Origin: Coenobita brevimanus
Taxonomy: Eukaryota > Arthropoda > Malacostraca > Decapoda > Coenobitidae
Assembly: GCA_032717465.1 (NCBI GenBank)
Contig: CM064715.1
Span: 34,410,382-34,474,381 of the forward strand
Reading direction: 5' to 3'
DNA length: 64,000 nt
Shown here: positions 37,283-52,046 of the stretch, in pieces
How positions within the stretch are numbered: position 1 is the first letter of the stretch
How the letters are laid out: every line of letters starts with the position of its first letter
Program-made: the position numbers and the translations under genes
Notes under the pieces: model-generated
Database searches by the model: none
What the model was told of the DNA's origin: nothing
What the model saw: the letters and a program-made list of their open reading frames with translations, nothing else

Positions 37283-39862
37283 CCTTGGTAAATAAAGATA
37301 ATGATATTGACACGAACCATAATACTGCATATATATTCAACTTTTATAATTTAATCACGAGGCTCAAAATGCCATGTTAAAGCCCAATTTATGCAGATGA
37401 GAAAAATATCAGTTTCATCCCTAACTTCGACGGTTATTACACGTGTGCACTCAAAAGAAATTCTTTGGGTTTAAACCCTTCAAATGAATTCTTTCTTTAC
37501 CTGTAAATCGATTTCATCATACGTGTTACCTCATTTAGCCTTCTTACTGGTTTTTCTATTCGGAGGGGAATTTTTTCACCGTTTAATATTTTCCGAATTT
37601 TACTGTGGATTCAATTCAGAATGTTTCTCAGCTAATCATTTGTACAATTGTTTAAATTTTATATTTAGGTCTTTCGCCCACAATTATGCGTTTTTACGAT
37701 CACTCCACTATAATAGTTTTGAATAGTAAATGGCTTGCTTTTACCGTAACAATACTAAAGATTTCTTTATCCTGAATCTCTCACTACAAATGAAAATAAA
37801 AGTCACAAATGACCCTAATCAGAACTGACAAATCCAATCTCGAGACGACATTAAAACGGTACATTAACTGTTTCATCAACATTCATTTTTTGTAGTCGTC
37901 TACCTGTATTTCCACGGAGATGAATATATATATGGTAATTAATTGTATGTCTGGGTATTGCTTTTGTCTTTATACTTTTTTGCGAGTCAAAAGAAAACCA
38001 GTTTTTCAAAATTTATCGCCTGTTCCGGTGACCAACACATCAATTAAAACTTCTCTTTCTTCAACAATTCAGACGCGATTTCTCGTTATATTTTTAGTGA
38101 TTTTTTCTTTTTCATGATCAGGATTGTCTTCTGAGTTTTAAAATTAGGTGATTTTCTCAAATAAATCAGAGTACAAATATTAACGATCTATATTTAGCGA
38201 TTAAAAAAAAAAAAAAAAGAAAAGAAAATGTTTATACCGCCAAAATTCCCTAAAATATTTTTGAACTACCCCGAAAGCTGATGCTATTAACCGTAACTAG
38301 TTCACAATTAGCTCTACTTTTTATCCATGAAATCATGACTGAGATGAATAAAAAAATGAAATACATTCTGAAAATAATTTAAAAATCCAGATTCAATAAG
38401 ACACACACAGCAGTTCATATCGATTCTACTGCAACCTTTTTTTTTTTTTTTTTTTTTTAATCATGCACAATATAACTACGTGTATGAGGTACCACGATAT
38501 GTTTATAACTTGCATATCAGTTCGGCAGTTGTATTTATTTTTTCCTGTTATTATATATCTGATAATCAATACCTAAAAATTTTCTTTTAAACGATCTATC
38601 GCTATTCGGGGTATTTTTTTCCCGGGGAAATATGGATAATCTACGACGAACCAAGATAACGAGGAAATTTTCAGTTTTCAAAATTTAGTCAGGAGGCTCA
38701 AGATGCCCAATTAAAGCCCAAGTTATAATTATATTCGTTTTATCTCTAAATTCCAATACTTTTACATATCTCTAATCAGTAGAATCTATTTAGGCTTAAA
38801 CCTCTCAAATAAATGCCTTCTTTACCTGTGAATCGATTTCATCCTACGTGTTACCTCATTTGTCCATGTTATTCATTCTCTTTTCACGATGTGGAATTTT
38901 TTGAACTGTAATGTTTGATTTTTCGATGTGATTGGGAATGTTTCCCAAGTTTAGAGTACATTTGTGGAAGTAACATTGTTAGTGTTTTCTCCTCCAGTTA
39001 TGAGGTTTATAGGGTCACTACAGTACAATAGATTTTAATTACTCCTAAAGCTTTCATGGTAAGAAAACTGTAACATTTTTAAATCCTGGAATTAGCCCTA
39101 ACAATGAGAATAAAAACCACAAACAACGCTCTTGCAAGGTAAAAATTCAATCTCGAGACGCCATTAATAAAGTTCATCCAGTTTTTCTTTAATCTTCATT
39201 TTTTTGTGGATGGTACATACTATATGTTTACTAAGTTTTGAAATAAACTTGTAAATGGTAATTAGTTATATATTTAGTTATTGCAGTAGTGTTTTTGCAT
39301 TCTTGTTTTGATTAATTCTAGAGTCAAAAAGTTATATGTATATATAACTTGGAAGAATTTATCACATTTGAGACAGTGTACATAAGAAAATGTGGCTTAT
39401 GATGTAACATGAACCTTCATAATGTGCAATGTTTACTTGTTTTATACTCTGTCTTGAGGCTTGATACAGTTTTGATGTGATTTTGTTTCTGATAAGAAAG
39501 AATACTCGTTCGAAGTTCCTTGCTTATTTCGGTGACCCCCACATCAATTGTTCATATATAACTTGGAAGAATTTATCAGATTTGAGACTGTGTACATAAG
39601 GAAATGTGGCTTATGATGTAACATGAACCTTCATAATGTGCAATGTTTTCTTGTTTTATACTCTGTCTTGAAGCTTGATAGAGTTTTGATGTGATTTTGT
39701 TTCTGATAAGAAAGAATACTCGTTCGAAGTTCCTTGCTTATTTCGGTGACCTCCACATCAGTTGTTCATAAACACACAGATTACAGCTCTTTTCACGTGT
39801 TAATCGAATTTATATTTCTGAATATAATTTTTTAACAAAAACCCTTGTGGGTTTTGGAAATA
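37283..39862 (+). repeat. Satellite higher-order repeat, monomers b-e
   Basis: b about 37283-38000, c 38040-38540, d 38600-39280, e 39350-39862, in the same order as elsewhere. A local 214-bp tandem duplication lies in e (39342-39764). The LINE at 39863 interrupts e, and e resumes at 42926. T-runs occur near 38435. No gene is seen. Confidence 0.84.
39342..39764. repeat. 214-bp local tandem duplication in monomer e
   Basis: The segment beginning ATATAACTTGGAAGAATTTA is repeated at 39556 with few differences. It includes the GTGGCTTATGATGTAACATG landmark twice. It is absent from other e monomers, so it is a recent local event. Confidence 0.93.
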
Positions 39863-42800
39863 CCCTGGGGGTAGGTTTTTTTTTTTTTTTCAAGAATAGT
39901 CCCCAGTATCCCTGCTTGTCGTAAAAGGCGACTAAAAGGGTTGGCGGAGGGTTAGTGCCCCTCCCGGGAAAACAACTAACTAAAAAAACAAACAAGAAGC
40001 CTCGGACAAGGACTGACCAAACGATGACGACCAAGGACCGGACAAAGGACATGGTTATCGGAACGTGGAATGTAAGGATAGCGAATGATGAGGTGAAAGA
40101 GAGATTGTCCAAGTGCTTGAGGGTGCGAAAGTGGACGTATGTGGAATAACTGAAACAAAATGGAGAGGAGAAAGTGTGAGAGAATGGGAGTATGGATGGG
40201 GTATATGTGCAGGAGTAGGTGAGAATGAGAGGCAAAGAAAGGAGTATGTATAGTTTTGAGTAAAAGAAGGAAGAAGAGCATATGACAGTATGGATCAGTT
40301 GGGTCAAGGATTGTGTGGGTAAAGTTGAAAGTTGGAATTCAAATGTGGGTGATTGTGTGTGTATGCGCCAACGCAAGATCGTGCTTGAAGAGTGAGAGAA
40401 GAGTTCTGGACATATGTAGAAATGTGCATGGAAAAGTTTGGAAGGAATGAGTGTTTTTGATCGGTGATATGAATGGTAAAGTTGGGAATGTGAAGGTGGA
40501 TGGAATAGTTGGTGAGTGGGGTGTGCCTGCTGAGATAGATGAGAATGGGAGTGTTAGTGGACATTTGTGCTGGGAGGGGGTTGGTGATAGCCAATTCCCT
40601 TCTTCAGGCATAAAATGATCCACAGGTATACATGGCAAGTGATGAGAAGGGTGGGTGGTGAACTGAATGAAAGGCAATGATTGATTATGTGTGTGTGTGG
40701 ATGAAAGGATGCGATGTATAATGGATGCAAGAGCTTATAGAGGTTGGAGGAGTGGACTTTCTGACCACTACTTCGTGGTGGCCAGAATTAGAAAATTCAA
40801 GTAAGATGAAGGAATAGAAGAAAGGAAAGACGAGAGGAAGGAGTAGCTGCAAGGAGATTGGAAAGGTCACAAGAGGATGAGAAAAAGGCAGAGTATGAGA
40901 GAAATGGAGGAACGATTGGGCAAATATGAATTGGAGCAGATGGGAGACGTGGAAGGTGTGTATAGGATATTTAAAGAAATATGTGCAGCATGTGATGTGG
41001 TGTGTGGAAGGAAGAGAAGACGGAGGGGGGGGGGTGCAAGGAATAGCGTGGTGAACTGAAGAGGTGAGACAGGCTGTATCACAAAATAAGAAAGCATACA
41101 ATGAATGGATGAGAAATAGGGGCGTGGAAGAAGTTGAGAGGCGGAAGAGTTATATGTGGAAAGAAAGAGGTGAAAAGATTAGTAAGAGTAAGAAGAGAGT
41201 GGATGAGGAATTTGGAAGGAATTTGAGTGTAAAGTGCAGGGACTAAGAGAATGTTCTGGAAAGATGTGAAGAGGGTAAGACAGCGTGGAAGTGAAGTTCG
41301 CAGGGGAGTGAAAGATAAAAATGGTAGATTACTAGTGAAGGGAGAAAAAGTGAGCAGATGGAGAGAACATTTAAAGGAATTGTTGAACATACAGGATGGA
41401 AGCAATGCGAGTATAAGTGGCTGGGGAATGGCTGGGAGAAGGAGGGAGGTGAGAAGACAGGAAGAAATCAGTAGGATAGAAGTTGTGGAAGCAATGAAGA
41501 AAGTTAAATCGGGGAAAGCCCTAGGATTTGATGGAGTGTGTGGTGAATTGCGGAAGCATGGGGGAGAGATAGTAGTAGAATGGATGTGGAAGATGTGCAG
41601 ATTGGCCTGAGAGGAAGGTAGAGTCCCGGAGGATTGGAAGTCAGGTATAATTATTCCCTTGTACAAAGGAAAAGGGGAAAAAGAAGTGTGTGGTAATCAT
41701 AGGGGCATGTGTAATAAGACAAGTGTATGCCAGGATACTTATTGACAGAGAGAAAACAGAGAAATTAGTTGGAGAAGAACAGGGAGGCTTTAGGAAGGGA
41801 AGAGGTTGTGTAGATCAGATATTCATTCTTAGATCTTTAGTGGAAAAGATTCTAGAGAAGGGAAAGAAGTTGTATGCGGCTTTGATGGATTTGGAGAAAG
41901 CATATGACAGGCTGGATAGACAAGGATAGATGGGAAGTTGTTGAATGCTGTGAAGAGTATGTACGATGGTGCGAAGGCGGCAGTGCGTGTGGATGGTGAA
42001 CTGTGAATTTTTCTCTTTGAAAGTTGGGTTCAAACAGGGATGTGTCATGTCTCCATGGTTGTTCAATCTGTACATGGATGGGATAATAAAAGGTAGTGGA
42101 TGTTGGAGTGGCCCTGGTGAGAGATGACAGTGTTTGGAAACTCCCTGTAATGTTGTTTGCAGATGATACTGTGTTGTTGAGCAAAGACGAAGGGGAGCTG
42201 CAAGGCTTGGTGGATGAGTTTGGGAGAGTGTGTAAGAAACTGATTCTAAAGGTGAATGTAGGGAAGAGTAAAGTGATGGTCTTTGAGAGAGGTGGTCAGT
42301 GAATGTAAGGCGAGGTTGGATGGTGAGGAATTGGAAAATGTACGTTTAAGTACTTGGGTAGTGTGATGAGTAAGGATGAAGGTTTGGAGGGTGAAGTGCT
42401 TGAAAGGGTACAGCAGGGAAGAAAGGTTGCTGGTTCTTTGAAAGCAGTGATAGGAAACAGGGAAGTGAGCATGGAAGTGAAAAAGTTACATGACAGTATT
42501 GTGATACCAACTCTAACGTACGGAAGTGAAGCTTGGACGTTGTTGGAAGGACACAAGTCGAGTGAGTTACTTAAGAGGAGCCCGTGGAGTCACATGGAGA
42601 GACAGGCTGACGAATGAGGATATAAAGGAGCGTTGTGGTGTGGATGTGGATGTGATAGGAAGCGTTATGAGGAACACACTGAGGTGGTTTGGCCATGTGG
42701 AGAGGACGGAGGGTGAAAGACTGACGAAGAGAGTGTATGTGAGTGAGGTGGAGGGGGGACGAGGGAGGGGGAGGCCGAGGATGAGATGGAGGGATGGGGT

Positions 42801-42925
42801 GGAGAGGTATATGAGAGAGGGGGGTGTGAGTTGGGAGCAGGGCAGTGAAATGGCGGGGGACAGGGCGACTTGGAGGCAATTTGTTTGTGGCCACCCCAAA
42901 CGGGATTGAGGCGTCTGGCAATAGT
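39863..42925 (+). pseudogene. RTE-like LINE, near full length (~3.06 kb), decayed
   Basis: The most complete RTE-like copy. The leader carries TGCTTGTCGTAAAAGGCGAC. The endonuclease begins MVIGTWNVRIAND (40051), then in shifted frames GITETKWRGESV (about 40144), VCVYAPTQD (about 40358), FLIGDMNGKVGN (about 40451), MIDYVCV (about 40679) and SDHYFVVARIRKFK (about 40758). The linker includes EEVRQAVSQNKKAYNEWM (about 41059). RT has GGFRKGRGCVDQIF, MDLEKAYDRLDRQG and MLFADDTVLL (about 42153). A short deletion after DRQG removes part of the fingers-palm. The C-terminus ends FVCGHPKRD and a stop at 42907-42909, only 16 bases before the 3' end GGCGTCTGGCAATAG. Many shifts and stops: inactive. Confidence 0.9.
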
Positions 42926-43929
42926 TTCAAATAAATTTTGAAAATTTTTGTGGACGTTGCATATTTTGCAATTCCGCCCCAAAAATGTTTAGAGAGCCAT
43001 CACTCCAGCAAAATAGTTTTGATCTAGTCCGAGAGCGGATTCTATGAGCCGTAACTAATTGACAAATATCACTACTTTATATCATTGGAATCACGGCTAT
43101 GTCGAAAATTAGATATTCATTAAATCACAACACGATAGAAAAGAGGTCAGGTCGACGCTCCGGCTTTTTTTTTTTTTTTTTTTTTTTGACTCATCATGAA
43201 CAGTTAAGCTGTATGCATTTTGGAACCAATTTATATTCTTAAATTGTATAACTCTCAAATGCTGTGTAGTTTCTTTTTCCTAATAATATATATCTGATAA
43301 TGGATACATAAATAATATTCTTTTTAATGCATTATAGCCTTTTGGAGTAATTTCTCGTACTGAAATATGGAAAATAATATAAACATGTATTTTATAATAC
43401 AAATCATCCTATTGAGGAAATATTAAATTATTTTAATTATATTAGGCAGCTCAATATGCCAATCTAAAGTCCATGTAACAAGGATAAAAATAAAATCCAT
43501 TTTATCTCTAAATACCATGATGTTTACACGTCTCTAATGAATTGTAATTCTTTGGGCCAAAACTCCTCAAATAAATGCCTTCTTCACCTGTGAATCGATT
43601 TCTTCCTACCTGTAACCTTATTTCGCCTTGAGTATTTATTTTTTCCGATGTGGAATTTTTTAACCCTTTAATGTTCGTTGAACTTCATATACAATTGGAA
43701 ATTTTTCTAAACTAATTTAGAGTACATTTGTGTATTATATTTAATATTTTCGCCCCCAATTATGCGGTTTTTAGGATCATTCTAGTATAATAGTTTTGAA
43801 ATACTCCTAAAGCAATTTGGTTCTATCCTAATAAAAGTTGTAACTTTTTTTTATTATTGTTACTTCTAAAAACGAGAATATGGTAGCGTCAAAAGCTCAT
43901 AAAGATTCCTTCTCACGAGTGATCAGAGT
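42926..43929 (+). repeat. Satellite higher-order repeat, rest of e, then f
   Basis: e resumes at TTTCAAATAAATTTTGA after the LINE, with a T-run at 43166-43187. f lies at about 43320-43830 and ends CAATTTGGTTCTATCC at 43813. That point is 3999 bases before the matching point at 47812. No gene is seen. Confidence 0.84.
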
Positions 43930-44517
43930 TTTGAGGGATTTTACTTAAGGTAATGTGGCTTATGGTGTAACAGGAAACTTCATACTCTTCATTTATTTTC
44001 TTATTTTTTGCATTCATTAAGGAGCATTGAAGTTATTTTGAACTGCTTATAATGCAGGTCAGAAAGAATACTCATTCGAAGTTTCTCGCTTGTTTTGGTG
44101 ACCCCCACATCAATTGAAACATTTTGCTCATAAACCCTCTGGTTCCAGCTCTCTTCACTTGTTAATCGATTTCATGTTATATGTTTCCTAAATACAAATT
44201 TTTTACCCTCAAAAAAGTCTTCTCTGTTTTGGAAATAATTGGGCGTGTTTCTCAATAAATTTTTAGAATATTTGTGCGTTTCATATTTTGCGATTTCGCC
44301 GAAAAATATATTTATAGAACCATCACTTGAGTAAAATATCTTTGATCTATTCCCAAAGCGGATGGTATGAGCTGTAAGACGTTCACATTTGGCACTACTT
44401 TTTTATCCATGAAGTCAAAGCTAGAGATATTTAAAAATAAGAAGACATTAGACTCGTCGAGTATGAAAATCCATTTAATCTGAAAACCACAGTGAAAAGC
44501 TTACGGCGACGATCGGG

Positions 44518-44556
<39 letters not shown>

Positions 44557-44679
44557 TTACCGATCATGAACAATAAAACTGTGTATATTTTGATCTGTAT
44601 GTATCGGTTCCTAATAATATATATCTGATAAGCAACTGAATAATTTTCTATTAAACTATGTATTTACTTTCTGAGTGAT
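43930..44679 (+). repeat. Satellite monomer a of the clean higher-order repeat
   Basis: About 750 bp from ATTTTACTTAAGGTAATG to the next phase point. Diagnostic text: CGATTTCGCCGAAAAATATA (44290), CTATTCCCAAAGCGGATGG and TTCACATTTGGCACTAC. A short (TA)n tract lies at 44523-44552. Confidence 0.85.
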
Positions 44680-45424
44680 TGTATCTTGGTAAATATGGAT
44701 CATGATATCACACGAACCATAATACTGCATTAATGTTCAACTTTTATAATTTAACCACGAGGCTGAAAATGCCATTTTAAAGCCCAATTTATGCAGAGAA
44801 AAATATCCGTTTCATCCCTAAATTCGAAGGTTATTACACGTCTGCAGACAAAGGAAACTCTTTGGGTGGAAACCCGTCAAATGTATTCTTTCTTGACTTG
44901 TAAATCGATTTCATATTGTGTTACCTCATTTAGCCTTCTTTCTGATCTTTCTTTCCGAGGTGGAATTTTTTTAACCCTTTATTGTTTTCTGAATTTTACT
45001 GTAGATAAAATTCCGAATTTTCTCAGATAATTATGTGTACATTTGTTTAAGTTGCATATTTAGGTCTTTCGCCAACAATTATGCGTTTTAACGATCACTC
45101 CACTATAATAGTTTTGAACTACTACTAAAAGACTTGCTTTTACCGTAACAATACAAAAGATTTCTTTATCCTGAAATTCTCTCTACAATTAGAATAAAAG
45201 TCACAAATGACCTTCCTACGAACGTACAAATCCAGTCCCGGGTCGATGTTAAAACAGTTCATAACGTGTTTCATCAACTTTCATATTTTGTAGTTATCAT
45301 GCCCTGTATTTCCACGGAGATGAATAAAGATATATATTGTAGTTAATTGTATGTCTGGGTATTGCATTAGTGTTGATATTTTCTTGGGAGAGTCAAAAGA
45401 AAACCGTTGTTTTTCAAAAGTTAT
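44680..45424 (+). repeat. Satellite monomer b of the clean higher-order repeat
   Basis: About 745 bp from TATCTTGGTAAATATGGAT. Diagnostic text: GATATCACACGAACCATAAT, AAATATCCGTTTCATCCC, GTTATTACACGTCTGCA and ACAAATGACC. The palindromic element at 2394 sits in a b monomer. Confidence 0.85.
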
Positions 45425-45954
45425 CGCTTGTCTCGGTGACCCCCTCATCAATTGAAACTTCTTGTTCATAAACACTTTTTTTTTTTTTTTTTTTTTTTGG
45501 TTAATCGATTTCTCGTTATGTGATTACTAAATGTGATTTTTTCATACTCAGGTGGTATTTCCAATAAGTTCTGAGTACAGATGTTGAAGATGTATATTTA
45601 ACGATTTCTCCAAAAATATTAGTTTTTACGGCCAAACTTCCAGTAAAATATTTTTGAACTACCTCCAAAGCCGATGCTATTAGCCGTAACTAGTTCACAA
45701 TTAGCCCTATTTTATATCCTTGAAATCACGACTGAGATGAATAAAAAATGAAATACATTATTAATAATTAAAAAATCCAATCAACTTCAATACGATAAGG
45801 AGAACATTTCATCTCGAATCTACTGCATACTGATATTTCTTACTTTTAGAAATAATGCACAATATAACTACGTGTATGAAGTACCTCTTCTTTTTAATAA
45901 ATTGCATATCTCAGTAAGGCAGTGTTATATTTAGTACCTAAAAATTATCCTTCT
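45425..45954 (+). repeat. Satellite monomer c (shortened) of the clean higher-order repeat
   Basis: About 530 bp. It lacks the usual monomer opening (the GGAAATATGG and GAGGCTCAA blocks) and begins in the GATTTCTCGTTA region after a T-run (45476-45497). Diagnostic text: GATGCTATTAGCCGTAACTA, TTCACAATTAGCCCTA and CACGACTGAGATGAAT. Confidence 0.84.
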
Positions 45955-46709
45955 GAGTGATTTTTCCTGGGGAAATAATATATACGACGAACCATCATAA
46001 TGAGGAAATATTCAATTTTTAAAATTTAGTCAGGAGGCTGAAGGTGCACAATTATAGCCTTATTTATAATAATATCCGTTTTGCCTCAAAACTCCAAGAA
46101 GTTTACATATCTCTAGTCATTCGAATCTCTTTGGGCTTGGACCCCCCCAAATAAATGCGTTCTTTTCCTGTGAATCGTTTTCGTTCTATTACCTCATTTA
46201 TCCATGTTATATACTCTTTTTTGCGATAAGGAATTTTTGAACTGTAATGTTTTTTCACCTTTAAAAACGATTGGGAATGTTTCCCAAGAAGTTTATAGGA
46301 CATTTGTGGAAGTTGCATTGCTAGTGTTTTCACCTACAATTATGCGGTTTTTAGGATTACTCCAGTACAATAGTTTTGAATTACTTCCTAAAGCAGTTGT
46401 AAGAAAAATTGAAACATTTTTAAATCCTGAAATTAGCCCTAACAATGATAATAAAAATCAGAAATGACGCTCTTGCAACATAAAATCCAATCTCGAGATG
46501 CCATTAATAAAGTTCATCCAGTGTTCCTTCAACCTTCATTTTTGTAGCCGTCGTGGATTATACGTTTACGGAGTTTTGGAATGAGTTTGTAAATGGTAAT
46601 TAGTAATATATATTGGATATTACAGTAGTGTTTATGGTTTCTTGTATTAATTATTTCGAGATCCAAAAGTTTATATATGTATTCCTTCTCACAAGCCATC
46701 AAAGATTTG
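45955..46709 (+). repeat. Satellite monomer d of the clean higher-order repeat
   Basis: About 755 bp from GAGTGATTTTTCCTGGGG. Diagnostic text: ACGACGAACCATCATAATG, GTCAGGAGGCTGAAGGTGC, TCTTTGGGCTTGGACCC and CACTTTGTGGAAGTTGCATTG-like spacing. RTE-like LINEs at 4806 and 52631 insert just before d. Confidence 0.84.
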
Positions 46710-47384
46710 AGTGTACTTAAGGAAATGTGGTTTATAATGTAATTATGAACCTTCATAATGTGCTTTTTTTTTCTGCTTGATGTCATTTTGAAGTGAAATG
46801 CTCTTTCGAAGTTCCTCGCTTGTTTCGGTGGCCTCCATATCAATTGAAACATTATTTATATACATACAGATTAGAGCTTTTTTCACGTGTTAATCGAAAT
46901 TATGTTAATGTTTCCTGAATGTAATTTTGTCACTCTCAAAAAAGCCTTGTGAGTTTTAGAAATAAACGGGTGTGTTTAAAATAAACTTTGAGAATTTTTG
47001 TGGACTGCATATTTTGCAATTTCGTCCAAAAAAGGTTTAGACAGCCATCACTCTAGTAAAATTATTATGATGTAGTCCGAGAGCAGATTCTATGAGCCGT
47101 AACTAATTGACAATTGGCACTACATTTTATCCTTGGAGTCACGGCTAAGATATGTCGAGAATTAGAAATTAGAAATCTCAACACGACAGAAAAGAGGTCA
47201 GGTCGGCGCTCCGGCTACTTTTTTTTTTTTTTTAGGCCCATCATGAACAGTTAAGCTATATATATTTTGGAACCAATTAATATTCAGAAATTGTATATCT
47301 CTCAGAGGCTATTTTTATTTTCCTAATACTATATATCATAAAAAATACTGAAATAATATTCTTTTTAATCTTTTATTGTCTTTC
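46710..47384 (+). repeat. Satellite monomer e of the clean higher-order repeat
   Basis: About 675 bp from GTGTACTTAAGGAAATGTGG. Diagnostic text: GTAGTCCGAGAGCAGATTC (47073), CACGGCTAAGATATGTCGAG and GGTCAGGTCGGCGCTCCGGC followed by a T-run (47220). Confidence 0.85.
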
Positions 47385-47931
47385 GGAGTGATTTCTCTAA
47401 CTGACAAACCATCATATGGGGGAAATATTTAATTGTTTTAATTTTATCAGGAGGCTCAATATGCCAATCAAAAGTCCATGTAATACCAATAAAAATATCC
47501 GTTTTATCTCAATATTCCAAGATGTTTACACGTCTCCAATCAAAAGAAATTCTTTGGGCCTATACTCCTCAAATGAATGCTTTCTTTACGTGTGAATCGA
47601 TTTCATCCATGTTACCTTATTTTGCCTTGAGACTTTGTTTTTCTCGATGTGGGAATTTTTAACGCTTTGTTTGTTGAACTTCATATACAATTGGGAATTT
47701 TTCAAAACTAATTTAGAGTACATTTAGGGAAGTTTTATATTTAATGTTTTCGCCTCCAATTATGCAGTCTTTATGATCATTCCAGTATAATAGTTTTAAA
47801 TACTCCTAATGCAATTTGGTTCTACCATAACAAAACATAATTTTTTAAAATTATTATTACTCTAATAAAAGAGAAATGGGAGAGTCAAAAGCTCATTAAG
47901 ATACCTTCCCACAAGTGATCAGAGTTTAGAG
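47385..47931 (+). repeat. Satellite monomer f (shortened) of the clean higher-order repeat
   Basis: About 547 bp from GAGTGATTTCTCTAACTG. Diagnostic text: GGAGGCTCAATATGCCAATC, TTCTTTGGGCCTATACTCC and CAATTTGGTTCTACC. It lacks the second half seen in a, b, d and e, and passes directly into the next a monomer at the start of the second large direct repeat. Confidence 0.85.
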
Positions 47932-48500
47932 AGATTTTACCTAAGGAAATGTGGCTTGTGGTATGACACGAACCCCCATGCTCATCATTTATTTTATTTT
48001 TTGCATTCATTCAGGAGGATTGAAGTTATTTGAAGTGCTTATAATGCAGGCCAGAAAGAATACTCACACGAAGTTTCGCGCGTGTTTCGGTGACCATCAC
48101 GTCAATTAAAACGTATTGCTCATAAACCATCTGATTCCAGCTATCTTCACTTGTCAACTTCATGTTATATGTTTCTTAAATATTTTTTTCACCCTCAGAA
48201 AAGTCTGTTTTGGAAATAATAGGCCGTGTTCCCCAATAAATTTTGAGAATATTTATGGAAGTAGCATATTGTGCGATTTCGCCGAAAAATATATTTCTAC
48301 AATCTTCACTTCAGTGAAATATCATTGATCTATTCCCAAAGCGGACGGTATGAGCGGTAAGTAGTTCACATTTGGCACTACTTTTTTATCCATAATATCG
48401 AAGCTGGAGATAAATAAAAAGAAAAAGACAACTGACTCATCGAAAATAAGAATACATTTATTCTCAACACCACGGTCAAAAGCTTACGTCGACGGTCAGG

Positions 48501-48650
<150 letters not shown>

Positions 48651-49111
48651 CCAATCATGAATAATAAAAGCGTATATTTTGAACCAATTAATGTTTATAA
48701 ACTGTATGTATCGGTAGGGTTATGTATTTTTTTCCTAATAATATAAATCTGATAAGCACCAAAATAATTTTCACAAACTATTTACCTTCTGAATGATTGT
48801 ACCTTGGTAAATATGGATAATGATATCACACTAACCACAGTAATGGATAAATATTCAATTTGTATAATTTAATGAAGAGGCTCAAAATGCCACTTTAAAG
48901 CTCTATTTCTACAGATGTGAAATATCCTGTTTAAGCACGAAGGTTATTATACGTCTGCACACGATACTCTTTGAGTGTAAACCCGTGAAATGAATTCTTT
49001 CTTTACCTCTAAATTGATTTAATCCTACGTGTTACATCATTTAGCATTCTTACTGAATTTTTTTTCCGAGGTGGAATTTTTTCATCCTTTAATATTTTCT
49101 GAATTTTACTG

Positions 49112-49582
49112 TACACCCGCGAACCAAAGTTTCGGTACCCCCCTCGATGGAAGGAAGTGGAAGTTAGGGTTAGAGAGGGGGCAGGTGAACGGACAACCGT
49201 GATTGGTACTTTGGAACTGAGCTACGAGGCGAATAGTGAGAAACCTAATGAGACTGGATTCGAAACATTTCCATGCTATTCACCTGCAAAACATTATGCG
49301 TTCGTACTGTAACATATAATCCTGTGATACTGACCCATCTGTTTCGGATCCTCATTACACAAACAAAGCACCGAGCCAGTTTCAACTTGTCATTATAACT
49401 GCAGTCATAATTTTTGTGAATGTTATCCCTGGATTGTCTAAGAATGATTGTGAATTTGATGTTGATTCTCACAGTAGTTGTGCGGATGGTTATATATGTG
49501 GCAATTATTTTATGTGGACGACTAAACCACATTGTGATGGACAGCGGAGAGCATTCGCCAATAATTTCCTAATATTATACAG
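49112..49582 (-). repeat. Unclassified ~0.5-kb interspersed repeat, second large copy
   Basis: Near-identical to 1265-1735, with single-base differences (for example GGTACCCCCC here against GGGACCCCCC). Confidence 0.78.
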
Positions 49583-50241
49583 TATATCTGATAAATAACA
49601 TCAAAATAATTTTGAATTACCCTATGTATTTAACTTGGTAAATATGGATAATGATATCACACTAACCATAATATATGATAAATATTCAATTTTTATAATT
49701 TATTCAGGAGGCTCAAAATGCTACTTTGTACTGATGAGAAAAATATCCGTTTCATCACTAAACTCGAAGGTTATTACACGTCTGCACCCGAAAGAAACTC
49801 TTTGGGTGTGAACCCGTCAAATGAATTCTTTCTTTACCTGTAAATCGATTTCAACCTACGTGTTACCTCATTGATCCTTCTTACTGATTTTTCTTTACGA
49901 GGTGGAATTTATTCACCAATTAATATTTTCTGAATTTTACTGTAGATACAATTCCGAATGTTTCTCAACTAATCATGTGTACATTTAAGTCGTATAATTA
50001 GATTTTTCGCCCAAATTATGCCTTTTTACGATCACTATAATTGTTTTGAATAACTACTAAAAGGCTTGCTTTTACCGCAAAAATACAAAAGATTTGTTTA
50101 TCTTGAAGTTCTCACTACAAATGAAAATAAAAGTCACAAATGACCCTCCTACGAACGTAGAAATCCAATCTCTGGACGACATTAAAAGAGTTCATAACTT
50201 GTTTCATCAACCTTCATTTTTTGTAGTTGTCTTCACATGTA

Positions 50242-52046
<1,805 letters not shown>

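Noticed and set aside
41079..41666. 195-codon minus-strand frame and other antisense frames over LINEs
   Set aside because: They are shadows of purine-rich LINE coding sequence. The sense strand shows the RT and endonuclease motifs.
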